DNA from: Rhynchopus euleeides
Taxonomy: Eukaryota > Euglenozoa > Diplonemea > Diplonemida > Diplonemidae
DNA: 64,000 bases
Reading direction: 5' to 3'
NCBI GenBank assembly: GCA_963210315.1
Contig: OY723286.1
Location: 1,116,001-1,180,000, forward strand
How positions within the stretch are numbered: position 1 is the stretch's first letter; each line of letters opens with the position of its first letter. This document shows positions 8,645 to 19,027 of this stretch, in pieces. The position numbers and the translations under genes are program-made. Under the pieces are notes generated by a model that did not search any database, was not told the DNA's origin, and saw nothing but the letters and a program-made list of their open reading frames with translations.

Positions 8645-11600
8645 TCACACGTCATCCACCAGCTCTGGCAGGATCGATGCATCGCCTAATGCCGCTTCAT
8701 ACCGCCCCACCACATGCCTGATGATGCTGACCCGGAGAGGTTTTCCCACCTTCAGGCTCTCCGCCACATGCCCCTTGATAATGGTGTGATCCCGCGTCTT
8801 CCTGTTCACCTCATGCGCAACAAACGGCACCACCAGAACCCACTCCTCCTCCTCCGCACAGCTCTCCCCATCCCCACCTCCTCCACCCTCCACCACCTCA
8901 CCGCAAGGCGAGCTCCCCCTCTTCCCTCTGCTTCCCGTCTCACCCCCAACAGGCCCACCATTTGAAGCCCCTTCATTGGATGCCCCATTGAGGCTGGCGG
9001 GTTGATTCCTTCCTCCTTTACAACCCGCAGTCTCCGGAGGCTGGCTGGGGGTTTCTTGGGGATCAGGTGGGGATTCTGAGGGTTCTGTGCGGAGGCTGTA
9101 ATGTGAGAATATGGAACAGAGGATCTCCGGGGTGAGGCAATGGCGGAGGTCGCCTGGAGGGGGTGGGGAGATGAAGGGTGTCTCCGCCTGGGTCGCGAGG
9201 AAGAAGCTGTAGATCTCATAGATGAGCTGGTCGATATACTCCGTGGCCCGAACAGACAGGCCTGACACCTCCGGGGTGAGGTGGGGGTGCATCTTCAGAA
9301 GCTCCTCCGGATCGATCCCACGGTCTGCCTCCTCGACAGCCCCCGCTCCTCCTGCAGCTTCGTCAGACCCCACAGCTCCCCGAGGTGATGCGACTGCCCC
9401 CCGGGGTGATGCCGGGTTTGACATAGACCCACCACCCCCACCCCCTGCCGATCCCGACTGCACCGACGAGGGTGACGGGATCCCCGACATGGGGAGGGGG
9501 TGCCCCAACCCGAGCCCCAGCCTCTGGTTCTGCCTGAGGTGGGTCGAGGGGAATCTGAGCAGCACGGATCCCGATGGGGTGTCGGGGGGATCGGAAGATG
9601 ACTCTGCCACGGAGGGGGCGGGGGGGTGCGCCACAGAGCCCCCGCCTCCACCTCTGCCACGACCCGCACGTCGATCCACCGGAGTGGGTGAGCAGGAAAG
9701 AGGATCTCCATTGGGGCCTCCCCCTCTTCCTCCACCCCCAGGCTTGCCTGGGGTCGATGTTGGGTTGGTGGCTTGGTGGTGCTGCTGCGGCAGTCCACCC
9801 CTCGCATCCATCTCCCCAACAGACAGCGGAGCGGCAGGGCTGGCCAGGCTCTGGCGTTGGGATACGGATTGGCTGCACCCCAGGGCAGGTGCGGGTTGCG
9901 GAGGAGGTGGAGGCGGTGGCGGCGCGGGGAGGGTCGCACCGTCGGAGAGTGGCGGTGGCGGCGGCGGCGACGCGCGGTCCGCCGCGGGACCCACCCCCAC
10001 CCCCACCCCCACCATGCCACGGCCTGCCTTTCCGAGGAGATGTGGGTTGAGGCAGATGCTCATTGTGGGAGACTCCGCCTCTGTCACAACCCTTGCTGTG
10101 ATGCGGGGCACCGACTGCTGAACTGCTGGGAGTTGGTTCTGGCTGTGCTGGTGTTGGTTGGTGTTCGGGTGGTCTCCGACACCGCCACCTCCGCCTTCAG
10201 CATGGCGTAGACCTGCCCCATGACCTGTCCCAGGATTGGGCCTTCCACAAGCCGCCGCGCCACTCCCCATCTGCACAACCTGCGCTGCGGAGGCGGCCCC
10301 AACACCACCTCCAGCATGCGGTGGTGGCACAAGCCCCGGGTCGAAGTGGCGTGCCAGCGGGCTGCCCGGGCCCCCGCCTGCCGAAACCGCCACACCTCCA
10401 ACCTCCCACCCACCACCACCCCCTCCGCCCCACCGCTGCTGGGGCATCTGCTGCAGATACTGCATGCACTGCGAGGGAGTCAGCCCGACACCCCGGGATG
10501 CCTCGGTGGGGAAGTGGAGGTTGGGGCGGTGTTGAGGGCCAATGCCACCGCCACCTCCGCATTCCCCGGCGTGTGGGGTGTGCCCCGGGTGGTGGGGGTG
10601 CTGGGGTGCGGGGGTCTCATGGGCTCTCCCATACGTCCTGTTGTCGAAGAAGCACCCACGGCTGCTCCACACCTTAAACCGGGACACCAGAGAGGTTGCC
10701 GTGGCTGTGGCGGCGGCACCACCACCGCCACCTCCACCCCCACCCCCCCCTCCCGCCCCAGGCAGCAGGGGCAGAGCCGACGCGGTGCGCTGGTGGAGGG
10801 TATTGCCCCCACTCCCACCTCTCTGACGGATCACCTCACTCCCGTCTTCACACAGGGCCTCCTCAGATGCGCTGGCGGTGCAGGGGGTGTTGGGGTCGTC
10901 CATCAATGGGTCGTGGTGGTGCGATTGTCGCCGCTGCCGCTGCTGCTGCTGCGTGCCCCCACCCCCCCTGCCGCGGGGCCTCTGCCCGAACACCCTCGAG
11001 TTGACCAGCGGGAGCCTGGTGTTGAAATTCTCGTAGAAATATCTGGAGGGCTTCAGCCCGGTGGCGGTGCGATAATCCGGCACAAGGCTCCTCGACGCTG
11101 GGCTCGGGCCTGCCTCAGGAGACCCCAGAGCGGAGCGGTCTCGGGCGGAGGCGGCAGAGGCGGGGTGGTGGTGGTGGTGGTGGCGGTGCTGAGAGGGGGT
11201 GCGCCCTGCGCCCTCGGGAAGAAGCCCACCCTGTGGGGCGAAACCGCCATCAGCGTGTTTCCCGCGGACCTTCAGCTGGTGCGACACGGTCTCACGGTAG
11301 AGCAAGCTGGTCGCCAGGGAGAAGTTGTGATGGCCCTGCTGATGCTGCGCCGACCCCTGCTTCGGCCTCACTCCCACATCGCGGTTGGCGCCTGTCTCGG
11401 GCGTCAGCTGCTCCGCCTGGCTGCCGCTGCGCTGGTTCAGCAGAGGGGGCAGGGGAGGCGTGGCGCCTGAGGAGGGCGCCGCGTTGCTGAGCTGCTGCTG
11501 CTGCTGCTGCTGCCGGACCTGCTCCTCAAACTGGTGCCGCCTCTTCAGGAGCTTCGGCCCCAGCGCGATAAGCTTCTTCGCCCGTGAGGTCTCAAACAGC

Positions 11601-12508
11601 TCCCGCTGAACCTGCCGCTCGCACTCCGCCCGCATGTGGGATTCATAAGACTGCAAGGTGACCCCCAGGTTCAGAGCAGGGTTTGCCGCATTGTAGTACT
11701 CCGCCCCCGCCCCTCCCTGATCCGACACCGCTTTCATCGACAGGCAGTATTGGAAACGAACCTCATTCCGGTTGTCTATTTTAAACAGCAGCACCATACC
11801 CACCACTCTTACGTGCTCCACCAAGAGGATGTGCTGCACGATGTGGTTGCACAGCGCACGGATCGTGGCTATCACTGAAGGGGTCGGCACCATCTCCGTC
11901 CCAAGTTCAGGCGCCTCCATGGTGGCCGCCCTGTCGAACGCCGTCTTGTTGTACTGTAGTATGCTGCACGAGTTTCGCCTCCCCTCTGTGAGGGTCACCC
12001 TCTGCGACCACGTCGCCTGAATGGTGGCGTTGTTATTCCCTTGCGGAGGCACGAAGCACTGCAGGACTCCTTTCGGCTTCTGCCCTGGGGCGAAGAGGAA
12101 ATGCTTCAGCGTCTTCTTCGTGAAGTACTGCACAAGGAGGCCTGAGTGAGAGGAGGCTTCGTTCACATCACGCTTCTGAATAGACACCAGCGAGGCTGCT
12201 ACGTCCTCATCATTTGGAACGGATCGGGTGAATGTCTCGTAGATATCGACAGGGCTGATCTCGCGGACCAGCTTCCGCTTCACCTGCACATCTGGGAGGC
12301 GGCTGTCCCCCAAATCCACCTCGTTTGTCTTGTGGCTGCTGAACCATGCCTTGGCAAAGCCCTGCTCAAACAGCACCGTTGTCGGGATGCTGACGGAAGC
12401 GCTCTGGAGATGCCCGCCAGAAACACCCCCCCTGAACTGCTCCTTCGACAGGCTGTAGTAGATCTGCGACAACCCCCCGTCGGCATCCAGGGAATACGCA
12501 CTCGGCAT
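8645..12508 (-). CDS. Large low-complexity protein with conserved-looking N-terminal domain
   Basis: The single open frame gives 1287 residues from the Met at 12508 (MPSAYSLDADGG). An in-frame Met at 12679 would add 57 Thr/His/Pro-rich residues and is less convincing. Residues ~1-260 look globular; the block at ~128-255 (YFTKKTLKHFLFAPGQ..., GVLQCFVPPQG, ICN-like cluster, VGMVLLFKIDNRNEVRFQYCLS) resembles a domain I have seen in uncharacterised proteins of many protists but cannot name. Residues ~333-1080 are disordered: a Gln run, a His run (about 11166-11190), a Gly run (about 10722-10760), Pro runs and Ser/Pro patches. A short helical segment EYIDQLIYEIYSFFL lies at ~1090-1105 and a folded C-terminal strand-rich piece (FVAHEVNRKTRDHTIIKGH) ends the protein. 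No signal peptide, membrane segment or catalytic motif is visible. The function is unknown. Confidence 0.75.
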   Translation of the reverse strand: MPSAYSLDADGGLSQIYYSLSKEQFRGGVSGGHLQSASVSIPTTVLFEQGFAKAWFSSHKTNEVDLGDSRLPDVQVKRKLVREISPVDIYETFTRSVPNDEDVAASLVSIQKRDVNEASSHSGLLVQYFTKKTLKHFLFAPGQKPKGVLQCFVPPQGNNNATIQATWSQRVTLTEGRRNSCSILQYNKTAFDRAATMEAPELGTEMVPTPSVIATIRALCNHIVQHILLVEHVRVVGMVLLFKIDNRNEVRFQYCLSMKAVSDQGGAGAEYYNAANPALNLGVTLQSYESHMRAECERQVQRELFETSRAKKLIALGPKLLKRRHQFEEQVRQQQQQQQLSNAAPSSGATPPLPPLLNQRSGSQAEQLTPETGANRDVGVRPKQGSAQHQQGHHNFSLATSLLYRETVSHQLKVRGKHADGGFAPQGGLLPEGAGRTPSQHRHHHHHHPASAASARDRSALGSPEAGPSPASRSLVPDYRTATGLKPSRYFYENFNTRLPLVNSRVFGQRPRGRGGGGTQQQQRQRRQSHHHDPLMDDPNTPCTASASEEALCEDGSEVIRQRGGSGGNTLHQRTASALPLLPGAGGGGGGGGGGGGAAATATATSLVSRFKVWSSRGCFFDNRTYGRAHETPAPQHPHHPGHTPHAGECGGGGGIGPQHRPNLHFPTEASRGVGLTPSQCMQYLQQMPQQRWGGGGGGGWEVGGVAVSAGGGPGSPLARHFDPGLVPPPHAGGGVGAASAAQVVQMGSGAAACGRPNPGTGHGAGLRHAEGGGGGVGDHPNTNQHQHSQNQLPAVQQSVPRITARVVTEAESPTMSICLNPHLLGKAGRGMVGVGVGVGPAADRASPPPPPPLSDGATLPAPPPPPPPPQPAPALGCSQSVSQRQSLASPAAPLSVGEMDARGGLPQQHHQATNPTSTPGKPGGGGRGGGPNGDPLSCSPTPVDRRAGRGRGGGGGSVAHPPAPSVAESSSDPPDTPSGSVLLRFPSTHLRQNQRLGLGLGHPLPMSGIPSPSSVQSGSAGGGGGGSMSNPASPRGAVASPRGAVGSDEAAGGAGAVEEADRGIDPEELLKMHPHLTPEVSGLSVRATEYIDQLIYEIYSFFLATQAETPFISPPPPGDLRHCLTPEILCSIFSHYSLRTEPSESPPDPQETPSQPPETAGCKGGRNQPASLNGASNEGASNGGPVGGETGSRGKRGSSPCGEVVEGGGGGDGESCAEEEEWVLVVPFVAHEVNRKTRDHTIIKGHVAESLKVGKPLRVSIIRHVVGRYEAALGDASILPELVDDV

Positions 12509-12679
12509 CGCCCACCCCAGCAGGCCACCCTCAGGACGATACCACTGAATGTGCCACTGCCCTCTGCCAAGCAGAAGGGGGGCTGTGGCGCAGTGCGCAG
12601 TGGGCAGGCGGTGCAAAGGCCGCAGCCTCAGCAAGGGGCAGGAGGGACCATGTGTTGTGGTGTGGGTGCGGGTGGGCAC

Positions 12680-13755
12680 AGCCCCCTCGATCCTGTGGCG
12701 AGGTGGAAGAGTGTGGATGGGTATGGCACTGCTTGTGAACCCAAACTACAATAGAACACCTGGGGTCATGTGTGAGCGGGGTGGCGTTGAGTCGATTGAG
12801 ATGGTGGGGGAGAGGGGGAGAGGGGGGGTGGGAGATGACACATCCTCTCTATTTTGCAAGTTCTGGCATTTGCCACCATACAACACCCTGACGTGCGATG
12901 ATCCGGCTGGTGCAGTTCAGTCAAGACTGCTGCTGGATGCCGAAGGGTGCCCACCACACCAACGGCATCGAAGCCAAGCGCCACGATGCGTGAAAAGGTT
13001 GAGACTCGCCCTCCCCCGTGAGAAAGCTTCTGCCTCACTCCAGGATAAGCCCAGTGCGCAGCAGGCAGGGCCTGTCGAGGGGCCATGAGACGATCGGGCA
13101 GAGGGCGAGTCTCTTCTGGGCCTGATAGAGCCAGGATGGCAGGTTCTGGAAGCGTTATAGAAATGATATGCGTTTGATTGCGGGATGACACCCTCGCTCT
13201 GGAGTGCAGAATAGCATGTATCGCTGCATTCACATTCACACCCATACAAAACAGGGTGTCACACCCTGTTTGCCACAGGGCAGGTCACAGTCACAGGCAA
13301 CTTCTTCGGGAATGCAGGAATGGCACTCCTCCGAAAGCCGCCCGGTGCTCGTTTGTCCGAAAAAAGCACGGATAATGCGCAACAGGGTGGGGACGGAAAA
13401 GGAAAAGGTCAAGGATGCCAGTGCCGGCATGGCAGGGTACCCTCACCCAACATCGCTTGCCGACGCGATCGGCATAGCTGCTGGGCAACAGGAGTGTGCA
13501 CACAGGGTTGGCACAGCAGAAGAAGAGAAGAGAAGGGAAGGGAGGAGACAAGAAGAATGGGCGGGAGTGCGCACAGTGTGTTCAGGCATTTTGCACTGTC
13601 ATGCGGAAAATACCAAAGAGTAGGTGAATGGGATCATTCCGCAGGACGGGCCATCCGTGCGCTGTCCTTCTTCGGAAAGGGGAGGGTGAGAGGGAGAGGG
13701 GGGCTCATGCAGCAAACAAGGTGGTGTCGGTGTTTGCCTTCTGGATGTAGAACTC
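12680..13755. other. Intergenic, no gene seen
   Basis: It spans the 5' flank of the low-complexity gene and the 3' flank of the DUF2252 gene. It contains a perfect 10-bp inverted repeat with a 3-nt loop at 13249-13271 (AAACAGGGTG...CACCCTGTTT) and purine-rich GGGAGAGGGG stretches. No gene is supported. Confidence 0.5.
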
Positions 13756-15183
13756 CTAATCATCGTCCGGGTCCACATCCTCACCATCTTCCCCGTCGTC
13801 ACCGCCACCTTCACCCCCACCCAGGATCTGCTGGAACAGCCCGTAGTCGATCTTGGCCTGTGCGGCATATCCAATGGCAAAGTCACGAATGTCCTTCTGG
13901 AAGGCAGCAACACGCCCGGCAGTGGCGCCGTGCACCCCGTCTTCGAAGCTGTGCGGGATGACATTCGGGTTGAAGTCGTTGTCGGACCTGGCGTGTGCAG
14001 CAGCGATGATGGCACCCCACTGCTCGCACATCTGCGTCATCTGCGCCGCCGACGTCAGCTGCGTGGTGTCGAAGTCCTCCTTGAAGGGAGACCGCTGGCG
14101 CACCGAGAAGGACTGTGCACCCACCTGCAGGCACCCCAGGTGGTTGTCCTCGTTGTTCCGCAGCGCAGCCTGTGCGACGGCGACGCGGCAGCCGCCCTGC
14201 CAGCGCGAGGCAACAGCATCCTTCTCTGCCTGCGGCAGGTAGGGGGTCACCGACGGGTCGGTCTGCTGCTTCACGTCCAGGATGATGTCGTCATCCTCAG
14301 ACATCGTCGGGCCCTCCACCAGCACGTAGTACCGCGGTGTGCCGTACGACCCTGTCCCTGCACGCAGGCGCTGTGCAACGCTCTTCACTGCGAAGTGCCC
14401 CAGCTTCCCCTGCAGGACAGAGCCGCCTGTGAGGTTGCGGTGGTACTGGAACCCGATCCCGTTGGTCAGGGCCTGCGTCAGCTCCTCTGGGACGGCCGCA
14501 AGCTTCTTGTAGGAGACCCGCATGCGGCGACCTTCGCCCGTCATCTCCGTCCACTTCTCCAGCATCTTGCCACGGCTCTTGCTCTCCTGCACCTGCAGCA
14601 ACGCGCTGTCCAGCCCGCCGTAGGTGTTGGCAGATGTGAACTTCGCCGTCACCTCGTTGTTGTTCCCACGGTACCCCTGCAGGGCGCTGAGATACCTCTG
14701 TGTGAAGGTGTCGATGAAACCGTTGATCTCAGCGCTGCTGAAACCCTCGCGCCTCTCCGCAACAAGCACGATGGACGCGGCGAACCGCCACACGTCGTTG
14801 AGGTAGGTCGTGACACCACCCTCGTCGAAGTCGTTCAGGTCCGCAACAATCTCCCCTGCGTCGTCCTGGAAAATCCCGATGTTCTCGGTGTGCATGTCCC
14901 CCTGCACCCACACTGTGGTGCCAGCCGGGGCGAAGCTGCTCCGCCCACGCACCCCCTGTGCCTGCAGGTCAGCGTAGTAGAGGTGTGCCGTCCCACGGAA
15001 GAAGGAGAAGACCGACGCCCCCATCTTGTCATACTTCTCCCTGCGCACCTCTTCGCTGAGCCACCCGTTCGCCGCCTGCAGGCTGCTGCGGAGGAAGGCA
15101 TCCCGCTCAGCACCACCCGCTGCAGTGAAGCCCTGCCCCGCACACAGCGAGGCGCCCAGCAGCACGCACAGTGCCCGGTACAT
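13756..15183 (-). CDS. Secreted DUF2252 family protein
   Basis: The product is 475 residues long. DUF2252 proteins have a kinase-like/aminoglycoside-phosphotransferase-like arrangement of motifs but no established reaction. The start at 15183 gives a clear signal peptide (MYRALCVLLGASLCAGQG). Family hallmarks follow in order: KYDKMGASVFSFFRGTAHLYY (~50-70), the catalytic-loop-like GDMHTENIGIF (95-105), DLNDFDEG (115-122), VWRFAASIVLVAE, then YYVLVEGPTMSEDDDIILDVKQQ in the middle, and NNEDNHLGC later. The C-terminus ends in an acidic Gly/Asp/Glu tail. Export is unusual for a kinase-like protein, since there is little ATP outside the cell, so an endomembrane or organelle destination is also possible. 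No intron is required. The frame stays open upstream, but that part is Thr/Pro-rich leader sequence. Confidence 0.9.
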   Translation of the reverse strand: MYRALCVLLGASLCAGQGFTAAGGAERDAFLRSSLQAANGWLSEEVRREKYDKMGASVFSFFRGTAHLYYADLQAQGVRGRSSFAPAGTTVWVQGDMHTENIGIFQDDAGEIVADLNDFDEGGVTTYLNDVWRFAASIVLVAERREGFSSAEINGFIDTFTQRYLSALQGYRGNNNEVTAKFTSANTYGGLDSALLQVQESKSRGKMLEKWTEMTGEGRRMRVSYKKLAAVPEELTQALTNGIGFQYHRNLTGGSVLQGKLGHFAVKSVAQRLRAGTGSYGTPRYYVLVEGPTMSEDDDIILDVKQQTDPSVTPYLPQAEKDAVASRWQGGCRVAVAQAALRNNEDNHLGCLQVGAQSFSVRQRSPFKEDFDTTQLTSAAQMTQMCEQWGAIIAAAHARSDNDFNPNVIPHSFEDGVHGATAGRVAAFQKDIRDFAIGYAAQAKIDYGLFQQILGGGEGGGDDGEDGEDVDPDDD

Positions 15184-16423
15184 CGGAGGGTTGGTGCAGA
15201 GGGTGGGGGGGCACGCTGTGGTGGTGGAGTGGGTGGTGGTGGTGGTAGAGAGGGTTGAGAGGTGTGGGCAGCACAGCATGCATGCAGGCACAGGGGTCAG
15301 GGTATTACTCATCTTCACGACGTTTGGTTCAGGGTTAAAAAGCTCGTATTGAAGTAATGTGGTTATCATCATTCACGCGCTGTGGAGGCGGTGCTGCACG
15401 CCGTTGCACCTCGTTGTGCCAAAGCAGTGCCGCATGCAGGCTGTGGGAAGGTTGTGGGGGCACGACAGAGGGTGCACTGCAGGGCAGGGTGGCTGAGGCA
15501 GTTCCAAGGCGGGAGGGGGCGGGGTCTGCCACACGCCGCAGTGTGTCGTGCTGTGTCGGGGTAGCCAGCCTTGTGCTGCAACCTTCGCTTCGTCTTGTGT
15601 TGCATCGTCACGGGAGGCACAGCACAGCATGTGTCCGGTGATCCCGCCCCTGAGGGTGGGCGGACGCGGGCACTAAGGGGTGCACATTATGTGCAAACGT
15701 GGAAAGACAACCAACAAGCGGACAAGGGTATCACCGACACACGCCCTGCAGTGGCTTCCTCACTGCGGTTGTGTTCTCTGCATTCGTGCATTTGCCGGGC
15801 TCAGTCTGCCACTGCAGGTGTGCGTGCGGTGTGTCTGTTCAAATGCACAGGCTGTTCGTGTGCCGTGCATGGTGAGGATGTGGTTTGATTTGTTGGAACC
15901 GGTGGTGTGCAGCCACAAAAGGCCACACAGACGGTCCGACAAACGGTTTTGACAAATTTGTGGAAAAGGAGGGAAATGCACCGGATATACAGCAAAGAGT
16001 GAAATAGATTCAATCGTGGAATAAAACACAGACAGGTCGCCCCTCCACCCACAGTCTCCCCCACAGCAAGCCAGGGGAGGTCAGGCAGGACGGTGTCCAC
16101 ATCTTTGCACGCCCTTTTGAGCCGGGCTTGCAAGTGAAGTACATCGGAAGCCTGTCGTGCGGCACAACAGACAGCCTGCTGCCTCAGCACTGGACAAAGC
16201 CAGCGGGGTGCCGGTGGGTGGAGAGAGGGAGGCCTGCAAAAGCAAAGGCAATTCTCATATCAGACAAAGGGTTGTGGTGCGGTGAGTTGCATTTGCAACA
16301 TGCCCAGCACCAGTCATAGGAAGGTGTGATCTTTGCAGATGCACGAATTGTGAAGAAGAAGACTGAAGAGGAGAAGAAGTGGGATGGTTAGGGACTCAGA
16401 ATCAGACACAACATATGTCACCC
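15184..16423. other. Intergenic, no gene seen
   Basis: It has GTGGTGG-type microsatellite next to the DUF2252 start (about 15219-15248), then unremarkable sequence up to the 3' end of the peroxidase gene. No gene, RNA or repeat that I can support. Confidence 0.5.
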
Positions 16424-17420
16424 TCACATCCCATTCTCCTGGATCTGGCGCCATGCCGCAGCGAAGCACCTCGCATACAGGTCCTTGTCCCAGGCAAAGC
16501 GGTGGACGATGTAGCGCATGCGCCTGTCGTGGCGCATGACCAGGTCGATGGGGAGCATGACGAACTGACCACCAGGGCCGCCACGGTACTGCAGGTCCGT
16601 CTCCCCACTCTCGGCCGTCCACGGGCCCCACCTCCAGTGGGCAAGGTTGACGAAGAACTCGTTCCCGAAGACGTTGTTGTTGCGCGTCCAGTTCCCCTGG
16701 TTCCCGCTGATCTCCTTGTGCATCGCCCCCATGTTGTGCCCTCCCATGAGGGAGACGGCCTTCCACAAGGCTGCACGATCCGTGTTCAGCGAGATCCCCA
16801 GCTCCGCGAACTTGTCGAGGAAGTACCGCAGGGTGCTGCGGTGCGGGAAGGCGTCGTGCCCGAAGTGCTTGATGGGCAGCCGGTCGTGCTCCTTCACGCA
16901 CTTCTCCGCCATCTCTGCCTCGCCGAAGTCGCGCCGCCCGGGGCGGAAGTACAGCGTCGGGCTCCCCATGTACTCGAGCGCCACGTTCCCGGCCAGCTGG
17001 TACAGGTCTGCGTACGTGATGAAGGGGTGTGCCTTCTTCACCTTCTCCAGCACCATCCCCACGATCTCCAGCCCCTTGTTGTCGCGCAGGTCCAGCTCTG
17101 GCCCCCCGGGCCGCATGCACCCGCCCGTGCTCCCGCCGACCGGCCGCAGTGCAGCGTTGTACTGCGCCATCGAGTGCCACGCCATCCGCACCAGCAGCGG
17201 CCGCAGCGGCTCCGGGTCCTCCTCAAGCACCTTCGAGATCGACTCCACCACAGGCATGTACTCCGCCACCGCCCACGGCACGATCCCCCTCCCAGGGGGC
17301 GTCAGGGGGGGGGGGGCTCTTGAACCCGCCGGGCGGGCGCGGCGGCACACCGCCGGGCGGCCCCTCCTCCTTCGCTGCACACACCCCTGCAGCCGCCACA
17401 TACAGCACCTGGCAACACAT
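16424..17420 (-). CDS. Secreted class I haem peroxidase (cytochrome c / ascorbate peroxidase type), frame break at a C run
   Basis: The enzyme would reduce hydrogen peroxide using a small or protein electron donor. The N-terminus at 17420 (MCCQVLYVAAAGVCA) is a signal peptide followed by a Gly/Pro-rich linker. The peroxidase domain is in the adjacent frame. It shows the distal haem site PLLVRMAWHS (Arg, Trp, His), the substrate-side TGGCMRPGGPE, the YADLYQLAG helix, the proximal His in SLMGGHNMG, the NNVFGNEFFVNL block and the MLPIDLV Asp region. The C-terminal half (NNVFGNEF...MLPID) is nearer to cytochrome c peroxidase than to plant ascorbate peroxidase. The two frames meet in a 12-base homopolymer (17305-17316, G on the plus strand). 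A run of 11 would make one continuous protein, so a homopolymer length error or recent slippage is likely; a small intron is the alternative. Confidence 0.85.
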
Positions 17421-18735
17421 CGCTGCGTGGCTGACGGTCCGTCACGTGTGATCTGGCGTGGGTCGTGGTGTGGTGGTGTGACTTGCTCAGATTTTGCTTC
17501 AGGATTGTAGCATCTGGCGACACACTATCAATCATTACGTGACGGTGTGATTGTCTGTGACGTGAACGATACGCCGTCACTGGGCAACCCAACACAGGTC
17601 ACTCGTGAAGACTGAATGACACGAATCGAGAAGTGAGATCACAACGTGGCAACATATCTGGGTGAGGGATGGGCGGCGGGCTTTCCTGAACTCTTTGTGC
17701 TCTCAACTCAGCGGCAGAGATATGTTCTTGTTCTTCGAGGAAGGCGGTGCAAACAAACGGGGGCAGCATGCCCACCTATTGCCAAGGCACAAGGCGGGGA
17801 CGGGAGATGGAAGACGATGAAGGTTCGGCAGAAGACGTAGAAGTCGGGATTCCCGCTTCGTTGCCACAACTTGGGCGAAGTACGCCACAAGCTGCACGCT
17901 ATTGTTCCGATCTGCTATAATATTCGTTCCACATAATATGTGAACTGGCGGAGAGTGCGGGACTCGGGATCCGAACCGAGAGAAGCTGGCAAAAGAGCAG
18001 GCCAAAGAGGGAGGCAGGGTCATCAACGCGAGGGAAACTCTCTGTGCCCCTGCTGGATCGTGAACTGATAGAAGCACGTGACAACAAAGCAATGATGACC
18101 CATCACTGTTCTGTTGGAACGCAGACCTCACTCTTTGTGCACCATTCCCCAGTCCGGTGAAGTGGTGCGAGAGCGGGGTCAAAGATCCAGCAAAAAGGCA
18201 CAAAAAGTGAGCCCCAGTTGGCTGCGTCGAACTAACAAGAAATCAACCGACAGAAACACAAGTCGGGTAAACAAGGTGGTGGGGGTGCCTCAAATACGGA
18301 TTGAGAACACCACTGAATTGTTCTGGGTGCACAGCAAAGGCGTGACCCTGTTCTGTTTTGTTGTTATCTCGCAAGGGATAACTGATGTAAAATTGGGACG
18401 CCACGGTCGCAGTCCACACGATTATGGTTCACACGGGGAGAGGGTGAGAGGCGAAGACCTAGTCGAGATGAACCAAGACGAGTTAGACTGCGATGACAGT
18501 GGCATCGGTTCTTTTGTGGCAGAAATTCTTGTTCGGGTGTGTTGTGGCAAAACAAGATCATGCTAGTTTCTGCAGCCCAAAGAAACCAAGTGGGCGGCTG
18601 CATCTCCAGCGATTCAGAAGAATGGATGAGTCAACAAGACTTGCGCAATAAAACGCGAGAACACAGGCAGGGTGCAGGACAGACAGTGAGGACTGTCAAT
18701 GCGGTTCTTGCCGAACACATCACAAGCATCCGACA
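17421..18735. other. Intergenic, no gene seen
   Basis: The sequence between the intact peroxidase and the peroxidase remnant is of mixed composition, with only short open frames and no recognisable domain. Confidence 0.5.
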
Positions 18736-18978
18736 TCAGCATGACGCGAACACCACACCGTTCTCCTGGATCTGGCGCCACGCCGCAACGAAGTAACGCT
18801 CAAACGCAGGGCGGTCGTTCTGGAACTGCTGAATGATGGGGCGCAGACGGTTGTCGAGACGCAGCACCATGTCGATCGGCAGCATCACGAAGTCGCCAGG
18901 AGCAGGCCCGCCACGGTACTGCAGGTCTGTACCGTCCTGCTCAGCCGTGCCAGCGCCCCAAGGGCCCTTGTCCAGCAT
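18736..18978 (-). pseudogene. 3' fragment of a second class I haem peroxidase, cut by a retrotransposon
   Basis: About 80 codons encode the last part of a peroxidase: LDKGPWGAGTAEQDGTDLQY, GDFVMLPIDMVLRLDN and AAWRQIQENG. They align with the C-terminus of the intact gene 1.3 kb away (ETDLQYRGGP, FVMLPIDLVMRHD, AAWRQIQENG). The copies differ enough to be an old tandem duplicate. The reading frame stops matching at about 18978-18985, where the 3' end of the minus-strand retrotransposon begins. The N-terminal part, with the distal and proximal haem residues, is absent from the window. Confidence 0.8.
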
Positions 18979-19027
18979 CAGTAGAGTGTCCAGTCTGGCG
19001 GACGACTGCTACTGTCCGCCCGGGCCC

